NCBI GenBank assembly: GCA_947589185.1
Contig: CANQCK010000003.1
Location: 62,001-126,000 of the forward strand
Source: an uncultured Clostridia bacterium
Lineage (GTDB): Bacteria > Bacillota > Clostridia > Oscillospirales > Ruminococcaceae
Direction of reading: 5' to 3'
DNA length: 64,000 bases
The notes below the pieces were generated by a model. It was not told the DNA's origin, did not search any database, and saw nothing but the letters and a program-made list of their open reading frames with translations. Positions 37,645 to 45,427 of this stretch are shown piece by piece. Position numbers and translations under genes: made by a program. Within the stretch, counting starts at the first letter, position 1. Each line of letters begins with the position of its first letter.

Positions 37645-38646
37645 TTAGTCTTTCATTGCCTCTTCTACCGCAACGGCGCAAGCTACAGTTGCTCCGACCA
37701 TAGGATTATTACCCATTCCGATAAGTCCCATCATTTCAACGTGTGCCGGAACTGAAGACGAACCTGCAAACTGTGCATCTGAGTGCATTCTTCCCATAGT
37801 GTCGGTCATACCGTATGAAGCAGGACCCGCAGCCATATTGTCAGGGTGAAGTGTTCTTCCTGTGCCTCCGCCTGAAGCAACTGAGAAGTATTTTTTGCCC
37901 TGATCAATACACTCTTTCTTGTATGTGCCTGCAACAGGATGCTGGAAACGGGTCGGGTTAGTTGAGTTACCTGTGATAGAAACGTCAACACCCTCCTTGT
38001 GCATAATAGCAACACCCTCAGTAACGTCGTTTGCACCATAGCAATTTACCTTAGCACGAAGTCCGTCGGAATATGCCTTGCGGAACACCTCTTTAACTTC
38101 TCCTGTGTAGTAATCCATTTCAGTTTCAACATATGTAAAACCGTTGATCCTTGCAATAATCTGAGCTGCATCTTTTCCCAAACCGTTGAGAATTACTCTC
38201 AAAGGCTCTTTTCTTACCTTGTTTGCCTTTTCCGCAATACCAATTGCACCCTCTGCAGCGGCAAAAGATTCGTGTCCTGCAAGGAATGCAAAGCACTTTG
38301 TGTCCTCTTCCAAAAGCATTTTACCTAAGTTTCCGTGACCTAAACCAACCTTTCTCTGATCGGCAACTGAACCGGGTATGCAAAATGCCTGAAGTCCTTC
38401 GCCAATTGCAGCGGCAGCGTCAGCAGCCCTTTTACAGCCCTTCTTAATTGCAATAGCACAGCCTACCGTGTATGCCCACTTAGCATTTTCAAAGCAAATC
38501 GGCTGAATGCTCTCAACCTGCTTGTATATATCCAATCCCTTTGCCTTTGTGATCTCAGCACATTCCTCTATTGACTTGATTCCATACTGCTCTAAAACAG
38601 CAAGGATTTGTTTTTCTCTTCTATCATATGATTCAAATAAAGCCAT
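37645..38646 (-). CDS. GGGtGRT family protein
   Basis: A 333-residue cytosolic protein carrying the family-defining GGGTGRTLHPDNMA motif. Conserved features include a long Ala/Gly-rich core, several cysteines (CFENAKW, FCIPGS, NCYGAND) and LGHGNLGKMLLEED. The function is unknown; the family is named after its motif and usually sits beside an IscU/NifU-like scaffold, as here (15-bp gap). That pairing suggests a role in iron-sulfur metabolism. The operon has its own promoter with a palindromic operator-like site at the start of transcription. Confidence 0.9.
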   Translation of the reverse strand: MALFESYDRREKQILAVLEQYGIKSIEECAEITKAKGLDIYKQVESIQPICFENAKWAYTVGCAIAIKKGCKRAADAAAAIGEGLQAFCIPGSVADQRKVGLGHGNLGKMLLEEDTKCFAFLAGHESFAAAEGAIGIAEKANKVRKEPLRVILNGLGKDAAQIIARINGFTYVETEMDYYTGEVKEVFRKAYSDGLRAKVNCYGANDVTEGVAIMHKEGVDVSITGNSTNPTRFQHPVAGTYKKECIDQGKKYFSVASGGGTGRTLHPDNMAAGPASYGMTDTMGRMHSDAQFAGSSSVPAHVEMMGLIGMGNNPMVGATVACAVAVEEAMKD

Positions 38647-38661
38647 TGTTCAAAATCCTCC

Positions 38662-39354
38662 CTATTCTTTTCTCGGATCAACGATTTTTACAGCGTCGTC
38701 TACTCTTCCGTATTGTCCCTGAGCCTTCTCAAAAGCTGTGTTTGCATCGTCTCCGCCTTTTATGTAATCCATCATCTTGCCGAAATTTACATATTTATAA
38801 CCGATGATTTCATTATCTTCATTTAATGCAATTCCTGTAACATATCCGTCTGTCATCTCAAGATAACGAGGTCCTTTTTTCAAAGTTCCGTACATTGTTC
38901 CAACCTGTGAACGAAGTCCCTTTCCCAAGTCCTCAAGACCAGCACCGATCGTCAGTCCGTCCTCAGAAAACGCACTCTGTGTTCTTCCGTAAACTATTTG
39001 TAAGAATAACTCTCTCATTGCTGTGTTTATAGCGTCACAAACAAGGTCGGTGTTCAAAGCCTCAAGTATTGTTCTTCCCGGGAGAATCTCAGACGCCATT
39101 GCGGCAGAATGAGTCATACCCGAACAGCCTATCGTCTCTACAAGAGCCTCTTGAATAACTCCCTCTTTAACATTTAATGTCAGCTTGCAGGTTCCCTGCT
39201 GCGGAGCACACCAGCCAATACCATGAGTAAAACCCGAAATATCCTTGATTTCCTTAGCTTTTACCCATTTTGCTTCCTCCGGAATAGGAGCGGCACCATG
39301 TTCAACGCCCTGTGCAACCGGACACATTGTTTCTACTTCTTTTGAATAAATCAT
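38662..39354 (-). CDS. Iron-sulfur cluster assembly scaffold-like (NifU/IscU N-terminal) protein
   Basis: The 230-residue protein has an IscU/SufU-like fold in its first half: GWCAPQQGTCKLTLNV and TIGCSGMTHSAAMASEILPG place cysteines at scaffold positions. The NAMRELFLQIVYGRTQ region and C-terminal half differ from classical IscU. It is the standard partner of the GGGtGRT protein in Clostridia. It probably holds or senses an iron-sulfur cluster; the partner target is unknown. GAGGAG precedes the ATG and a well-formed promoter lies upstream. Confidence 0.85.
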   Translation of the reverse strand: MIYSKEVETMCPVAQGVEHGAAPIPEEAKWVKAKEIKDISGFTHGIGWCAPQQGTCKLTLNVKEGVIQEALVETIGCSGMTHSAAMASEILPGRTILEALNTDLVCDAINTAMRELFLQIVYGRTQSAFSEDGLTIGAGLEDLGKGLRSQVGTMYGTLKKGPRYLEMTDGYVTGIALNEDNEIIGYKYVNFGKMMDYIKGGDDANTAFEKAQGQYGRVDDAVKIVDPRKE

Positions 39355-39378
39355 AAGTTAGATTACTCCTCTCAATTT

Positions 39379-39397
39379 TTAGTATTAAAAATACTAA
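39379..39397. promoter_or_regulatory. Perfect palindrome at GGGtGRT operon start site
   Basis: TTAGTATT-AAA-AATACTAA is an 8-bp perfect inverted repeat just downstream of the -10 box, where the transcript begins. That is a classical repressor position. The binding protein is unknown. Confidence 0.6.
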
Positions 39398-39400
39398 TTT

Positions 39401-39429
39401 ATTATACAACATTAAATCAACTTTGGCAA
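39401..39429 (-). promoter_or_regulatory. Promoter of the scaffold-GGGtGRT operon
   Basis: TTGCCA (39429-39424), 17-bp spacer, TATAAT (39406-39401) on the minus strand. Confidence 0.75.
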
Positions 39430-39490
39430 GAGTCCACTAATTCTTTTTCCATTTTATAAGTAAAAAATTTTATAAGTTCTGTAATACATA

Positions 39491-39519
39491 AGAAAAAGCA
39501 GCCACACCTGTGCCTGCTT
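39491..39519 (-). terminator. Intrinsic terminator after the small LRR gene
   Basis: AAGCAG-cc-ACA-cc-TGT-gc-CTGCTT (39496-39519) folds into an interrupted stem followed on the minus strand by TTTTTC. It begins 3 bp after the stop codon. Confidence 0.65.
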
Positions 39520-39522
39520 AAG

Positions 39523-40359
39523 CTATCCGTTTATATTTTGGTAAACAACCTTTTTGTCTATCAGTATTTTTGCATTTTTAACGCCGCTGCCTTTTAACTT
39601 TTTCTTGAGCGATTTTGCTACCTTTTTATTTTTGACAACAAATTTTATGCCTTTATTGGTATTCTTAAAAGCGTTTTTACCTATTTCAGGGACTTTTTTT
39701 GCATTTTTGAAAATTACCTTTGATAATTTTTTACATTTACTAAATGCTTTTGTATCAATATTTCCTATATTACCTGAAAGAATAATTGATTGTAATTTTG
39801 GACAGTTATGAACAGCATTTGTTTCAATTTGATATATATTTTTAAAGGTTATACTTTCCAGATTTTTATTGTCTGAAATCTCTCCGACTAATGCTTCTGC
39901 TTGTTTGTATCCGCTAACAAAAATATTTTTTAGATTTTTACAATTTTTAATATCTCCAAAATATGTATAAATGTTTGTTGCCTTTATCTCCTTGAGTTTG
40001 TTCCATTTAAAAATTCCTCTAAATATATCTGCATTATCCATACTTAAACTTTTACAAGTTTTTGCAGACTCAGGTATAAAATATTTACCATCATTTTCTT
40101 CAAAAAACAACATATCAATTTCATACGTTTTGTTGTTATAACTAATAGAATTTGGTATTTTGATTATCTTTGCTTTTGAAAATATATCTTTAACAGAATT
40201 TGATGTGAAACTCCCGTCGCTCCATAATTCGTAAATGATACCATTTTGGGTTGATATAATATCGTATGGATTATGTTCATCATTTGCAAAAACATTTGCT
40301 ATAGAAAAATTAAATAACATTACAGTTGCAATAATAGAGTTAATAAATATTTTTTTCAT
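39523..40359 (-). CDS. Secreted BspA-like leucine-rich-repeat protein (278 aa)
   Basis: The signal peptide MKKIFINSIIATVMLFNFSI ends near VFAND. The mature protein contains a few degenerate BspA-type repeats (IIKIPNSISYNNKTYEID, AFSKCKKLSKVIFKN, IGKNAFKNTN) and ends in a Lys-rich segment with no anchor. It is a short cousin of the giant BspA-like protein in this window but more diverged and AT-rich. GAGGAGTATTAAG precedes the ATG. Probable extracellular binding protein; ligand unknown. Confidence 0.8.
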   Translation of the reverse strand: MKKIFINSIIATVMLFNFSIANVFANDEHNPYDIISTQNGIIYELWSDGSFTSNSVKDIFSKAKIIKIPNSISYNNKTYEIDMLFFEENDGKYFIPESAKTCKSLSMDNADIFRGIFKWNKLKEIKATNIYTYFGDIKNCKNLKNIFVSGYKQAEALVGEISDNKNLESITFKNIYQIETNAVHNCPKLQSIILSGNIGNIDTKAFSKCKKLSKVIFKNAKKVPEIGKNAFKNTNKGIKFVVKNKKVAKSLKKKLKGSGVKNAKILIDKKVVYQNING

Positions 40360-40722
40360 CTTAATACTCCTCTTTCAATTAAATCCTAATTATCCCTGAT
40401 TATATACTAACATTATAACAAATATATGTAAAGTAAAATACAAGCAAAAACCTTATTTTGTATAACTGTACAAAATAGCAAGTCTTTCTTTGTGTACTAT
40501 AACATATAAAATCTTTTATGCATACACTTTACTGTACTGTTTATTGTTATTATAGACAGAAATTATATGTTTCACATAAAAAACTTTTTTAAACGCCATT
40601 TATTCTTTGATAATATTTTACCGCAAAAAAGTTAATATGTCAATACTATAGTTATAATTTTTTATATTTATTGATTGTATAATAAATTTGACGCCAAAAC
40701 TAAAAGAATCGGAGGTAATATT
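40360..40722. other. AT-rich divergent intergenic region
   Basis: The 363-bp gap between the small LRR gene (minus) and an XRE gene (plus) holds several TATAAT-like boxes (for example 40676-40681) but no convincing -35 partner at proper spacing, and no coding frame I can support. Confidence 0.5.
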
Positions 40723-41031
40723 ATGAACGTAGGCTTGAGAATTAAAGAGCTTAGGGAAAACGCAGGTCTGACAGTTAATAAACTTGCAAATCTTTCGGGA
40801 ATTTCTCAAAGCCATCTGCGGGAAATTGAGCTTGGAAACAAAAATCCGACTGTAGAAACACTTTCATACTTCTGTGAAGCACTTGGAATTTCGCTAAAGC
40901 AATTTTTCAGTTACAAAGATGTAAAGATAAATCCTCAGCTTATGACTTCAATTGAACGTCTTGACAACAAACAGCAAGCAAAGCTGGCTGAGTTTATAAA
41001 CTGTATGAACAGTAATAATAACACAAAGTAA
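40723..41031 (+). CDS. XRE-family transcriptional regulator (102 aa)
   Basis: The N-terminal HTH_3 domain (LRIKELRENAGLTVNKLA, SQSHLREIELGNKNPT as the recognition region, FCEALGISLKQFF) is followed by a 35-residue tail (INPQLMTSIERLDNKQQ) that probably mediates dimerisation. The ATG at 40723 has GGAGGTAATATT before it; an upstream in-frame ATG lacks a ribosome site. Followed by a strong terminator, so it is monocistronic. Targets are unknown. Confidence 0.9.
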   Translation: MNVGLRIKELRENAGLTVNKLANLSGISQSHLREIELGNKNPTVETLSYFCEALGISLKQFFSYKDVKINPQLMTSIERLDNKQQAKLAEFINCMNSNNNTK

Positions 41032-41069
41032 AAGAGACCGAACTGTTTATAAACGTCCGATCTCTTTTT
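41031..41069 (+). terminator. Intrinsic terminator after XRE gene
   Basis: AAAGAGA pairs with TCTCTTT with an inner GTTTATAAAC palindrome, followed by a T-run. The stem begins at the last base of the stop codon. Confidence 0.75.
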
Positions 41070-41144
41070 GTATGCGATTATATATTGACACAATTTTGCA
41101 TTAATGTTACCATAAACAACAGAAATAATATAGGGAGGGAAATA

Positions 41145-42647
41145 ATGAAATTAGCGGCAATTTTCACAGATAATATGGTGCTTCAAAGAAACAAGCCCGT
41201 CTGTATTTTCGGAGAATATGAACCTGAAAGAGATAAAGCTATAACAGTCTCACTTGGTAAAAACAAAGTAACCGCTGAAATCAGCGGTGAGAGATGGTAT
41301 GCCTATCTGCCTGAAATGGAAACACAAGAAGGTTTAAATCTTACAATTACGTCATCAAGCGGTGAAGAAATCACTTTAAATAACATAGCAGTAGGAGAGG
41401 TATGGCTTGCAGGCGGTCAGTCTAATATGGAATATTTTATCTCCAATTCTAAAGACGCAGAAAAGCATATGTCTAATATGAGAAAATCAAATATACGATA
41501 CTACAATGTCCCCCGCTGCGGAATGATAAACGAAGAATTATTTAAGGCGGAAAAAGACTCTCATTGGGAGTTGTCAAATTCAGACACTCTCGGTTTATGG
41601 TCAGCAGTGGGAAGTCATTTTGCAAAAAATCTTTCAGAAAAGCTCGGCTGCACGGTGGGAATAGTCGGCTGCAATTTAGGCGGTACTTCCGCCTCTGTCT
41701 GGGTTGACGAGGAGACCTTGAGCAGCGACAAAGACACTAATGTTTATCTTGAGACTTACCAAAAAGCCTGCGGTGATTTAACGGAAGAAGAACAAATAAA
41801 AATCTACGACGAATACTTAGAGTATGAAAGAGAATGGAACGAGCGTCTGGCTGTTATTCATAAAGAACGGCCTGAGCTATCATGGGAAGAAGTTCAAAAG
41901 GAGATCGGAGAATGCAAATGGCCGGGACCTATGGGAATAAAGAACCCATACCGTCCCTGCGGTTTATATAATACTATGATTAAAAGGATTGCTCCATTTA
42001 CATTCAGAGGTATAATCTACTATCAGGGCGAAGAGGACGCATCCCGATGCAACATTTACTATAAGCTGTTTACAAAACTCATTCACAAGTGGCGTAAGGA
42101 TTTTAAAGACGATAAAATGCCGTTTTTATGCGTACAGCTTCCGATGTTTGCGTATGAAAACGCACCTGATGACAAGACCTGGCCTGTGATTCGTGAAGCA
42201 CAAATGAAAGCTAGTAAAACTCTTGAAAACGTACATACTGCGGTTATCCTCAACTGCGGAGAATTAAATAACATTCACCCGACTGATAAAAAGCCTGTAG
42301 GCGACAGACTAAGCCTTCTGGCTTTGAAAAACGTATACGGTTTTGATAAGTGTGATGCTTACGGTCCATCATTAAAAGAAATCAAAAAAATGTCAGACGG
42401 ATATGAATTGTTTTTTGAGAATTCTGATAACGGTTTTGAAGTAAGAGAAAAGATAACAGGCTTTGAAATATCCTATGACGGAGAGAACTTTGAAAATATA
42501 ACTCCTGAAATCAAAGAAAGTAAAATGTATGTTAAATGCAATCCAAACGCTGTTGAGATACGCTATCAGTGGTTCAATTATAACGAGGTAACTATCTTCG
42601 GTAAAAACGGAATACCGCTTGCACCGTTCAGGAAAAAATTAATTTAG
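41145..42647 (+). CDS. Sialate O-acetylesterase-like carbohydrate esterase
   Basis: A 500-residue SGNH-hydrolase of the SASA type, removing acetyl groups from sialic acid or plant-glycan sugars. GEVWLAGGQSNMEYF carries the catalytic serine block, YYQGEEDA is the second conserved block, and NIHPTDKKPVGDRL carries the catalytic His. There is an N-terminal beta-sandwich (VLQRNKPVCIFGEYEP). No signal peptide is seen, so it acts in the cytoplasm on imported oligosaccharides. The ATG at 41145 has AGGGAGGG before it. A terminator follows; it is monocistronic. Whether the substrate is sialic acid or xylan/pectin fragments is open. Confidence 0.87.
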   Translation: MKLAAIFTDNMVLQRNKPVCIFGEYEPERDKAITVSLGKNKVTAEISGERWYAYLPEMETQEGLNLTITSSSGEEITLNNIAVGEVWLAGGQSNMEYFISNSKDAEKHMSNMRKSNIRYYNVPRCGMINEELFKAEKDSHWELSNSDTLGLWSAVGSHFAKNLSEKLGCTVGIVGCNLGGTSASVWVDEETLSSDKDTNVYLETYQKACGDLTEEEQIKIYDEYLEYEREWNERLAVIHKERPELSWEEVQKEIGECKWPGPMGIKNPYRPCGLYNTMIKRIAPFTFRGIIYYQGEEDASRCNIYYKLFTKLIHKWRKDFKDDKMPFLCVQLPMFAYENAPDDKTWPVIREAQMKASKTLENVHTAVILNCGELNNIHPTDKKPVGDRLSLLALKNVYGFDKCDAYGPSLKEIKKMSDGYELFFENSDNGFEVREKITGFEISYDGENFENITPEIKESKMYVKCNPNAVEIRYQWFNYNEVTIFGKNGIPLAPFRKKLI

Positions 42648-42650
42648 CAA

Positions 42651-42686
42651 AAGGCGGAGATGTTCTTTTTGAACACCTCCGCTTTT
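42651..42686 (+). terminator. Intrinsic terminator after esterase gene
   Basis: GCGGAG-a-TGTTC pairs with GAACA-c-CTCCGC across a T5 loop, followed by TTTT. Confidence 0.85.
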
Positions 42687-42809
42687 ACTTTTATAAAACT
42701 AAAATACATAAGTCAGAGTCAAAATCGCTAATTGGCTTCTAAAAACAGAAGCAATAATCTAACGATTAAATAAAGTTAAAAGTAATTTACATCTGACCTC
42801 TTGCTTATA

Positions 42810-43388
42810 TTAACAGCATTTAACTATCTCGCCCATCTGATCACGAGATGCACCAACTGCATTTGATTCATCAGTATCAATATGCATTGCTCTTGCGTAT
42901 GAATCTGATACTCTGCATACTGTATCGCATAAAATTGCGGTTCTGTCAGCAGACTCGATCTTAACGCAAACTACCTGCTTATCCTTAACGCCAAGCTCTT
43001 CAGCGTCGGCAGGAGTAAGGTGAATATGCCTTTTTGCAATAATAACTCCCTCTGAAATTTCGAGCTCTCCGCAAGGGCCTACTATCTTGCAAGAACCGCT
43101 TCCCTTGATGTCTCCCGACTCTCTGACAGGGGCAGCTATTCCTATTGAACGTGCGTCGGTTGCAGAAAGCTCGACCTGAGTTTCAGGTCTCGTCGGGCCG
43201 AGAATTGATACGTTCGGCAACTCCTTCTTAGGTCCTACTATAGTTACCCTCTCCTCACAGGCATACTGTCCCGGTTGAGAAAGATCCTTTTTCTTTGTAA
43301 GAATTGCACCCTTTCCGAAAAGTATTTCAAGAGCTTCCTGTGTTACATGAACGTGTCTTGCAGACGTTTCAACAATGAATTTTGACAT
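42810..43388 (-). CDS. pduL: Phosphate propanoyltransferase / phosphotransacylase PduL
   Basis: A PduL-type phosphotransacylase interconverting acyl-CoA and acyl-phosphate. The two zinc-histidine motifs ARHVHVT and KRHIHLT, the QPGQYACEERV stretch and ILGPTRPETQVELS are diagnostic. Length 192 residues. It has no N-terminal encapsulation peptide (starting directly MSKFIVETSARHVH) and no microcompartment shell genes nearby, so it is a cytosolic enzyme, likely serving acetate or propionate production in place of, or beside, Pta. GGAGG lies before the ATG. Confidence 0.92.
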   Translation of the reverse strand: MSKFIVETSARHVHVTQEALEILFGKGAILTKKKDLSQPGQYACEERVTIVGPKKELPNVSILGPTRPETQVELSATDARSIGIAAPVRESGDIKGSGSCKIVGPCGELEISEGVIIAKRHIHLTPADAEELGVKDKQVVCVKIESADRTAILCDTVCRVSDSYARAMHIDTDESNAVGASRDQMGEIVKCC

Positions 43389-43418
43389 TTCTATACCTCC
43401 AAAAAAATTTGTAATATA

Positions 43419-43991
43419 TTACTGTTTTATCATAGAAAACAAATCTTTAACAGCAGAAGTTCCGTAATCAAACTCATCGTGATAATCGTTTAGGAAGTTA
43501 CGAAGTTCGTACGGATTGGCATTTAAAATATAAATTACAAGCAAAATCGTTACCGCAACAGACAAACAGCCTATTATAATTCCCGCAACGGCAAATCCCT
43601 TACCCTTTTCTTCTCTTACAATTGTCTGATGAAATCCAACAAGCGAAAGAATTAGACCTACAAATCCGGCTAGTCCTCCGAACAAAACACATCCGCAAGA
43701 GGTTATAAATCCGGCGATAGCCATTGGATTAAATCGAGAAGTGTTTCGATTTTGATTGAAATTAGCATTCTGATTTAATCTTTGATTATAATTTGGCTGC
43801 CCATAATTTGAATTTTGATCAGCATTAATATTTTGCTGCGGATTATTAGAACTTATATCCTGCTGCTGATTGTACGCATCAGGCTCTATGTAAGATACTC
43901 CATTTTCATTTACACTTTTGAGAACTGCCCCGCAATTTCCGCAGAAATTACTGCTGTCGTCATTTTTATTTCCGCATTTTGTACAATACAT
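43419..43991 (-). CDS. Zinc-ribbon, DUF4190-type membrane protein
   Basis: An N-terminal zinc ribbon (MYCTKCGNKNDDSSNFCGNC) leads to an Asn/Gln-rich linker and two transmembrane segments (AIAGFITSCGCVLFGGLAGF and a second near VAGIIIGCLSVAV) of the DUF4190 type, then a 30-residue tail. The ATG at 43991 follows AGGAAGGTG; an upstream GTG is inside that ribosome site. 190 residues. The function of such ribbon-plus-membrane proteins is unknown. Adjacent to pduL (30-bp gap) and possibly co-transcribed with it. Confidence 0.8.
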   Translation of the reverse strand: MYCTKCGNKNDDSSNFCGNCGAVLKSVNENGVSYIEPDAYNQQQDISSNNPQQNINADQNSNYGQPNYNQRLNQNANFNQNRNTSRFNPMAIAGFITSCGCVLFGGLAGFVGLILSLVGFHQTIVREEKGKGFAVAGIIIGCLSVAVTILLVIYILNANPYELRNFLNDYHDEFDYGTSAVKDLFSMIKQ

Positions 43992-44092
43992 TAAAATCAC
44001 CTTCCTGAATTGAGTGACAATAACAATTTTTCTTTTACATTATACATTAAATTTTCTAATAAGTCAACGAATTTAACAGTATATTAAATGTA

Positions 44093-44120
44093 TTGACTTA
44101 GACCTAATTTATGATATACT
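44093..44120 (+). promoter_or_regulatory. Promoter of fkbM-type gene
   Basis: TTGACT, 16-bp spacer, TATACT. The start would be near 44127, giving a leader of about 30 nt. Confidence 0.65.
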
Positions 44121-44158
44121 AAAAAGCGTAATATAAAATAAGATGTAAAGGATCTTTC

Positions 44159-45241
44159 ATGTTAAATATTGAAGAATTATTATCCCTAAAATCCTGTTGG
44201 GAGAGACTTGAAAAAACTGAGGTCCCCATATTCATATACGGTATGGGCGACGGCTGTTTAAAATTAATAAAAGAGCTTAATAGGCGAAAAATCCCTGTTT
44301 CCGGTATTTTTGCAAGCGATGAATTTGTAAGAGGACATTCTTTTGAAGGACATCTGGTACACAAACTTTCAGATATAGAGGAAAGTGCTGAACAAAACGG
44401 ATATGACTTTATAATTCTTCTTGCTTTTGCGGCAGGTTATCAGGAACTTATCACTAAGATTGACGAGCTTGAAAAAAAGCATTGTCTATTAATGCCAGAT
44501 ACAGCCGTTGTAGGAGGAGAACCGTTTTTAAAAGAACATATAACAGAACGTATTTCTGATATAAAAAAAGTATATTCAATGCTTGCAGATGACAAGTCAC
44601 GTCAGGTATTTGAAAGCATACTAAAATACAAAATCACAGGCGAACTCAAATATCTTAGAAACTGTACCACTGAAACGGACGAAGCCTTTGGAAATATAAT
44701 ACGTCTTAGCAGCAGCGAAACATATGTAGATTTGGGTGCTTTTAACGGAGATACGGTTTTAGATTTTGCCAAACGTACAAATTATATCTATAAAGAAATA
44801 TACGCTCTTGAGCCTAACAAGAGAAATTACAAAAAGCTTCTCAGAAACACTGAAAGCATAAAAAACATACACGCTTTTAACTATGCGGCTTGGAGCGAGA
44901 ACACAACGCTTATTTTCAACACAGGCGGTGGACGGCAGTCGCAAATATCGCAAAAGGGAATTGAGACCCAAGCCATAAGCGTAGACAGCATTCTGAACGG
45001 TAAAAAAGCGACCTATATTAAATTCGATGTCGAGGGTGCAGAAAGAGAAGCGATAAAAGGCTGTGTGAAAACTATAAAGGCACATTCTCCAAAGCTATGC
45101 GTTGCAGTTTACCACAGGCTTTTCGATATGTTTGATATTCCCCTGCAAATTGAAAAAATAAATCCGAATTACAAATTCTATTTAAGGCACTATCCTTATT
45201 ACCCTGCGTGGGAAACTAACCTTTTTTGTATAAATTCATAA
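44159..45241 (+). CDS. FkbM-family SAM-dependent methyltransferase
   Basis: 360 residues. The N-terminal 120 residues contain a Rossmann-like segment (PIFIYGMGDGCLKLI) of the kind seen in sugar-nucleotide-binding or glycan-modifying proteins. The FkbM methyltransferase domain follows: YVDLGAFNGDTVLDFAK (SAM loop), ALEPNKRNYKKL (acidic loop) and ATYIKFDVEGAEREAIKG (motif typical of FkbM). FkbM enzymes methylate sugar hydroxyls or other O-sites in polysaccharide or secondary-metabolite pathways. No pathway partners are adjacent. AAAGGA precedes the ATG. Confidence 0.87.
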   Translation: MLNIEELLSLKSCWERLEKTEVPIFIYGMGDGCLKLIKELNRRKIPVSGIFASDEFVRGHSFEGHLVHKLSDIEESAEQNGYDFIILLAFAAGYQELITKIDELEKKHCLLMPDTAVVGGEPFLKEHITERISDIKKVYSMLADDKSRQVFESILKYKITGELKYLRNCTTETDEAFGNIIRLSSSETYVDLGAFNGDTVLDFAKRTNYIYKEIYALEPNKRNYKKLLRNTESIKNIHAFNYAAWSENTTLIFNTGGGRQSQISQKGIETQAISVDSILNGKKATYIKFDVEGAEREAIKGCVKTIKAHSPKLCVAVYHRLFDMFDIPLQIEKINPNYKFYLRHYPYYPAWETNLFCINS

Positions 45242-45286
45242 ATTAAAAATGTGTATTAAGCTATTGTATTTTGTGAATTATGCCTA

Positions 45287-45315
45287 TTGAATATCCGGCT
45301 TTAATATGTTAAAAT
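45287..45315 (+). promoter_or_regulatory. Promoter of the MATE leader
   Basis: TTGAAT, 17-bp spacer, TAAAAT with an extended TGT before the -10. The start near 45322 lies upstream of the attenuator. Confidence 0.6.
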
Positions 45316-45333
45316 ATCAATGTTAAATTAAAT

Positions 45334-45401
45334 ATGCAAACAGACAACGAGTAATGTTAATCATGTAAATCCAGTTGATTAACTTTACCCGTTATTTTTT
45401 T
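45334..45401 (+). promoter_or_regulatory. Attenuator-like leader with mini-ORF before MATE gene
   Basis: A 6-codon frame (MQTDNE, ATG 45334 to TAA 45354) overlaps the 5' arm of an intrinsic terminator: 45346-45363 (AACG-a-GTAA-t-GTTAATCA) pairs with 45376-45393 (TGATTAAC-t-TTAC-c-CGTT), then A and T7. A ribosome on the mini-ORF would block the stem. The mini-ORF lacks a clear ribosome site. The hairpin could also end the fkbM transcript; both roles are possible. Confidence 0.55.
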
Positions 45402-45427
45402 GCAAAAATAAAGAGGGAGACACATTT

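Noticed and set aside
45346..45401. Guanidine (ykkC) or other known riboswitch before the MATE gene
   Set aside because: The roughly 106-nt leader lacks any conserved aptamer sequence I could recognise; only a terminator and a mini-ORF are seen.
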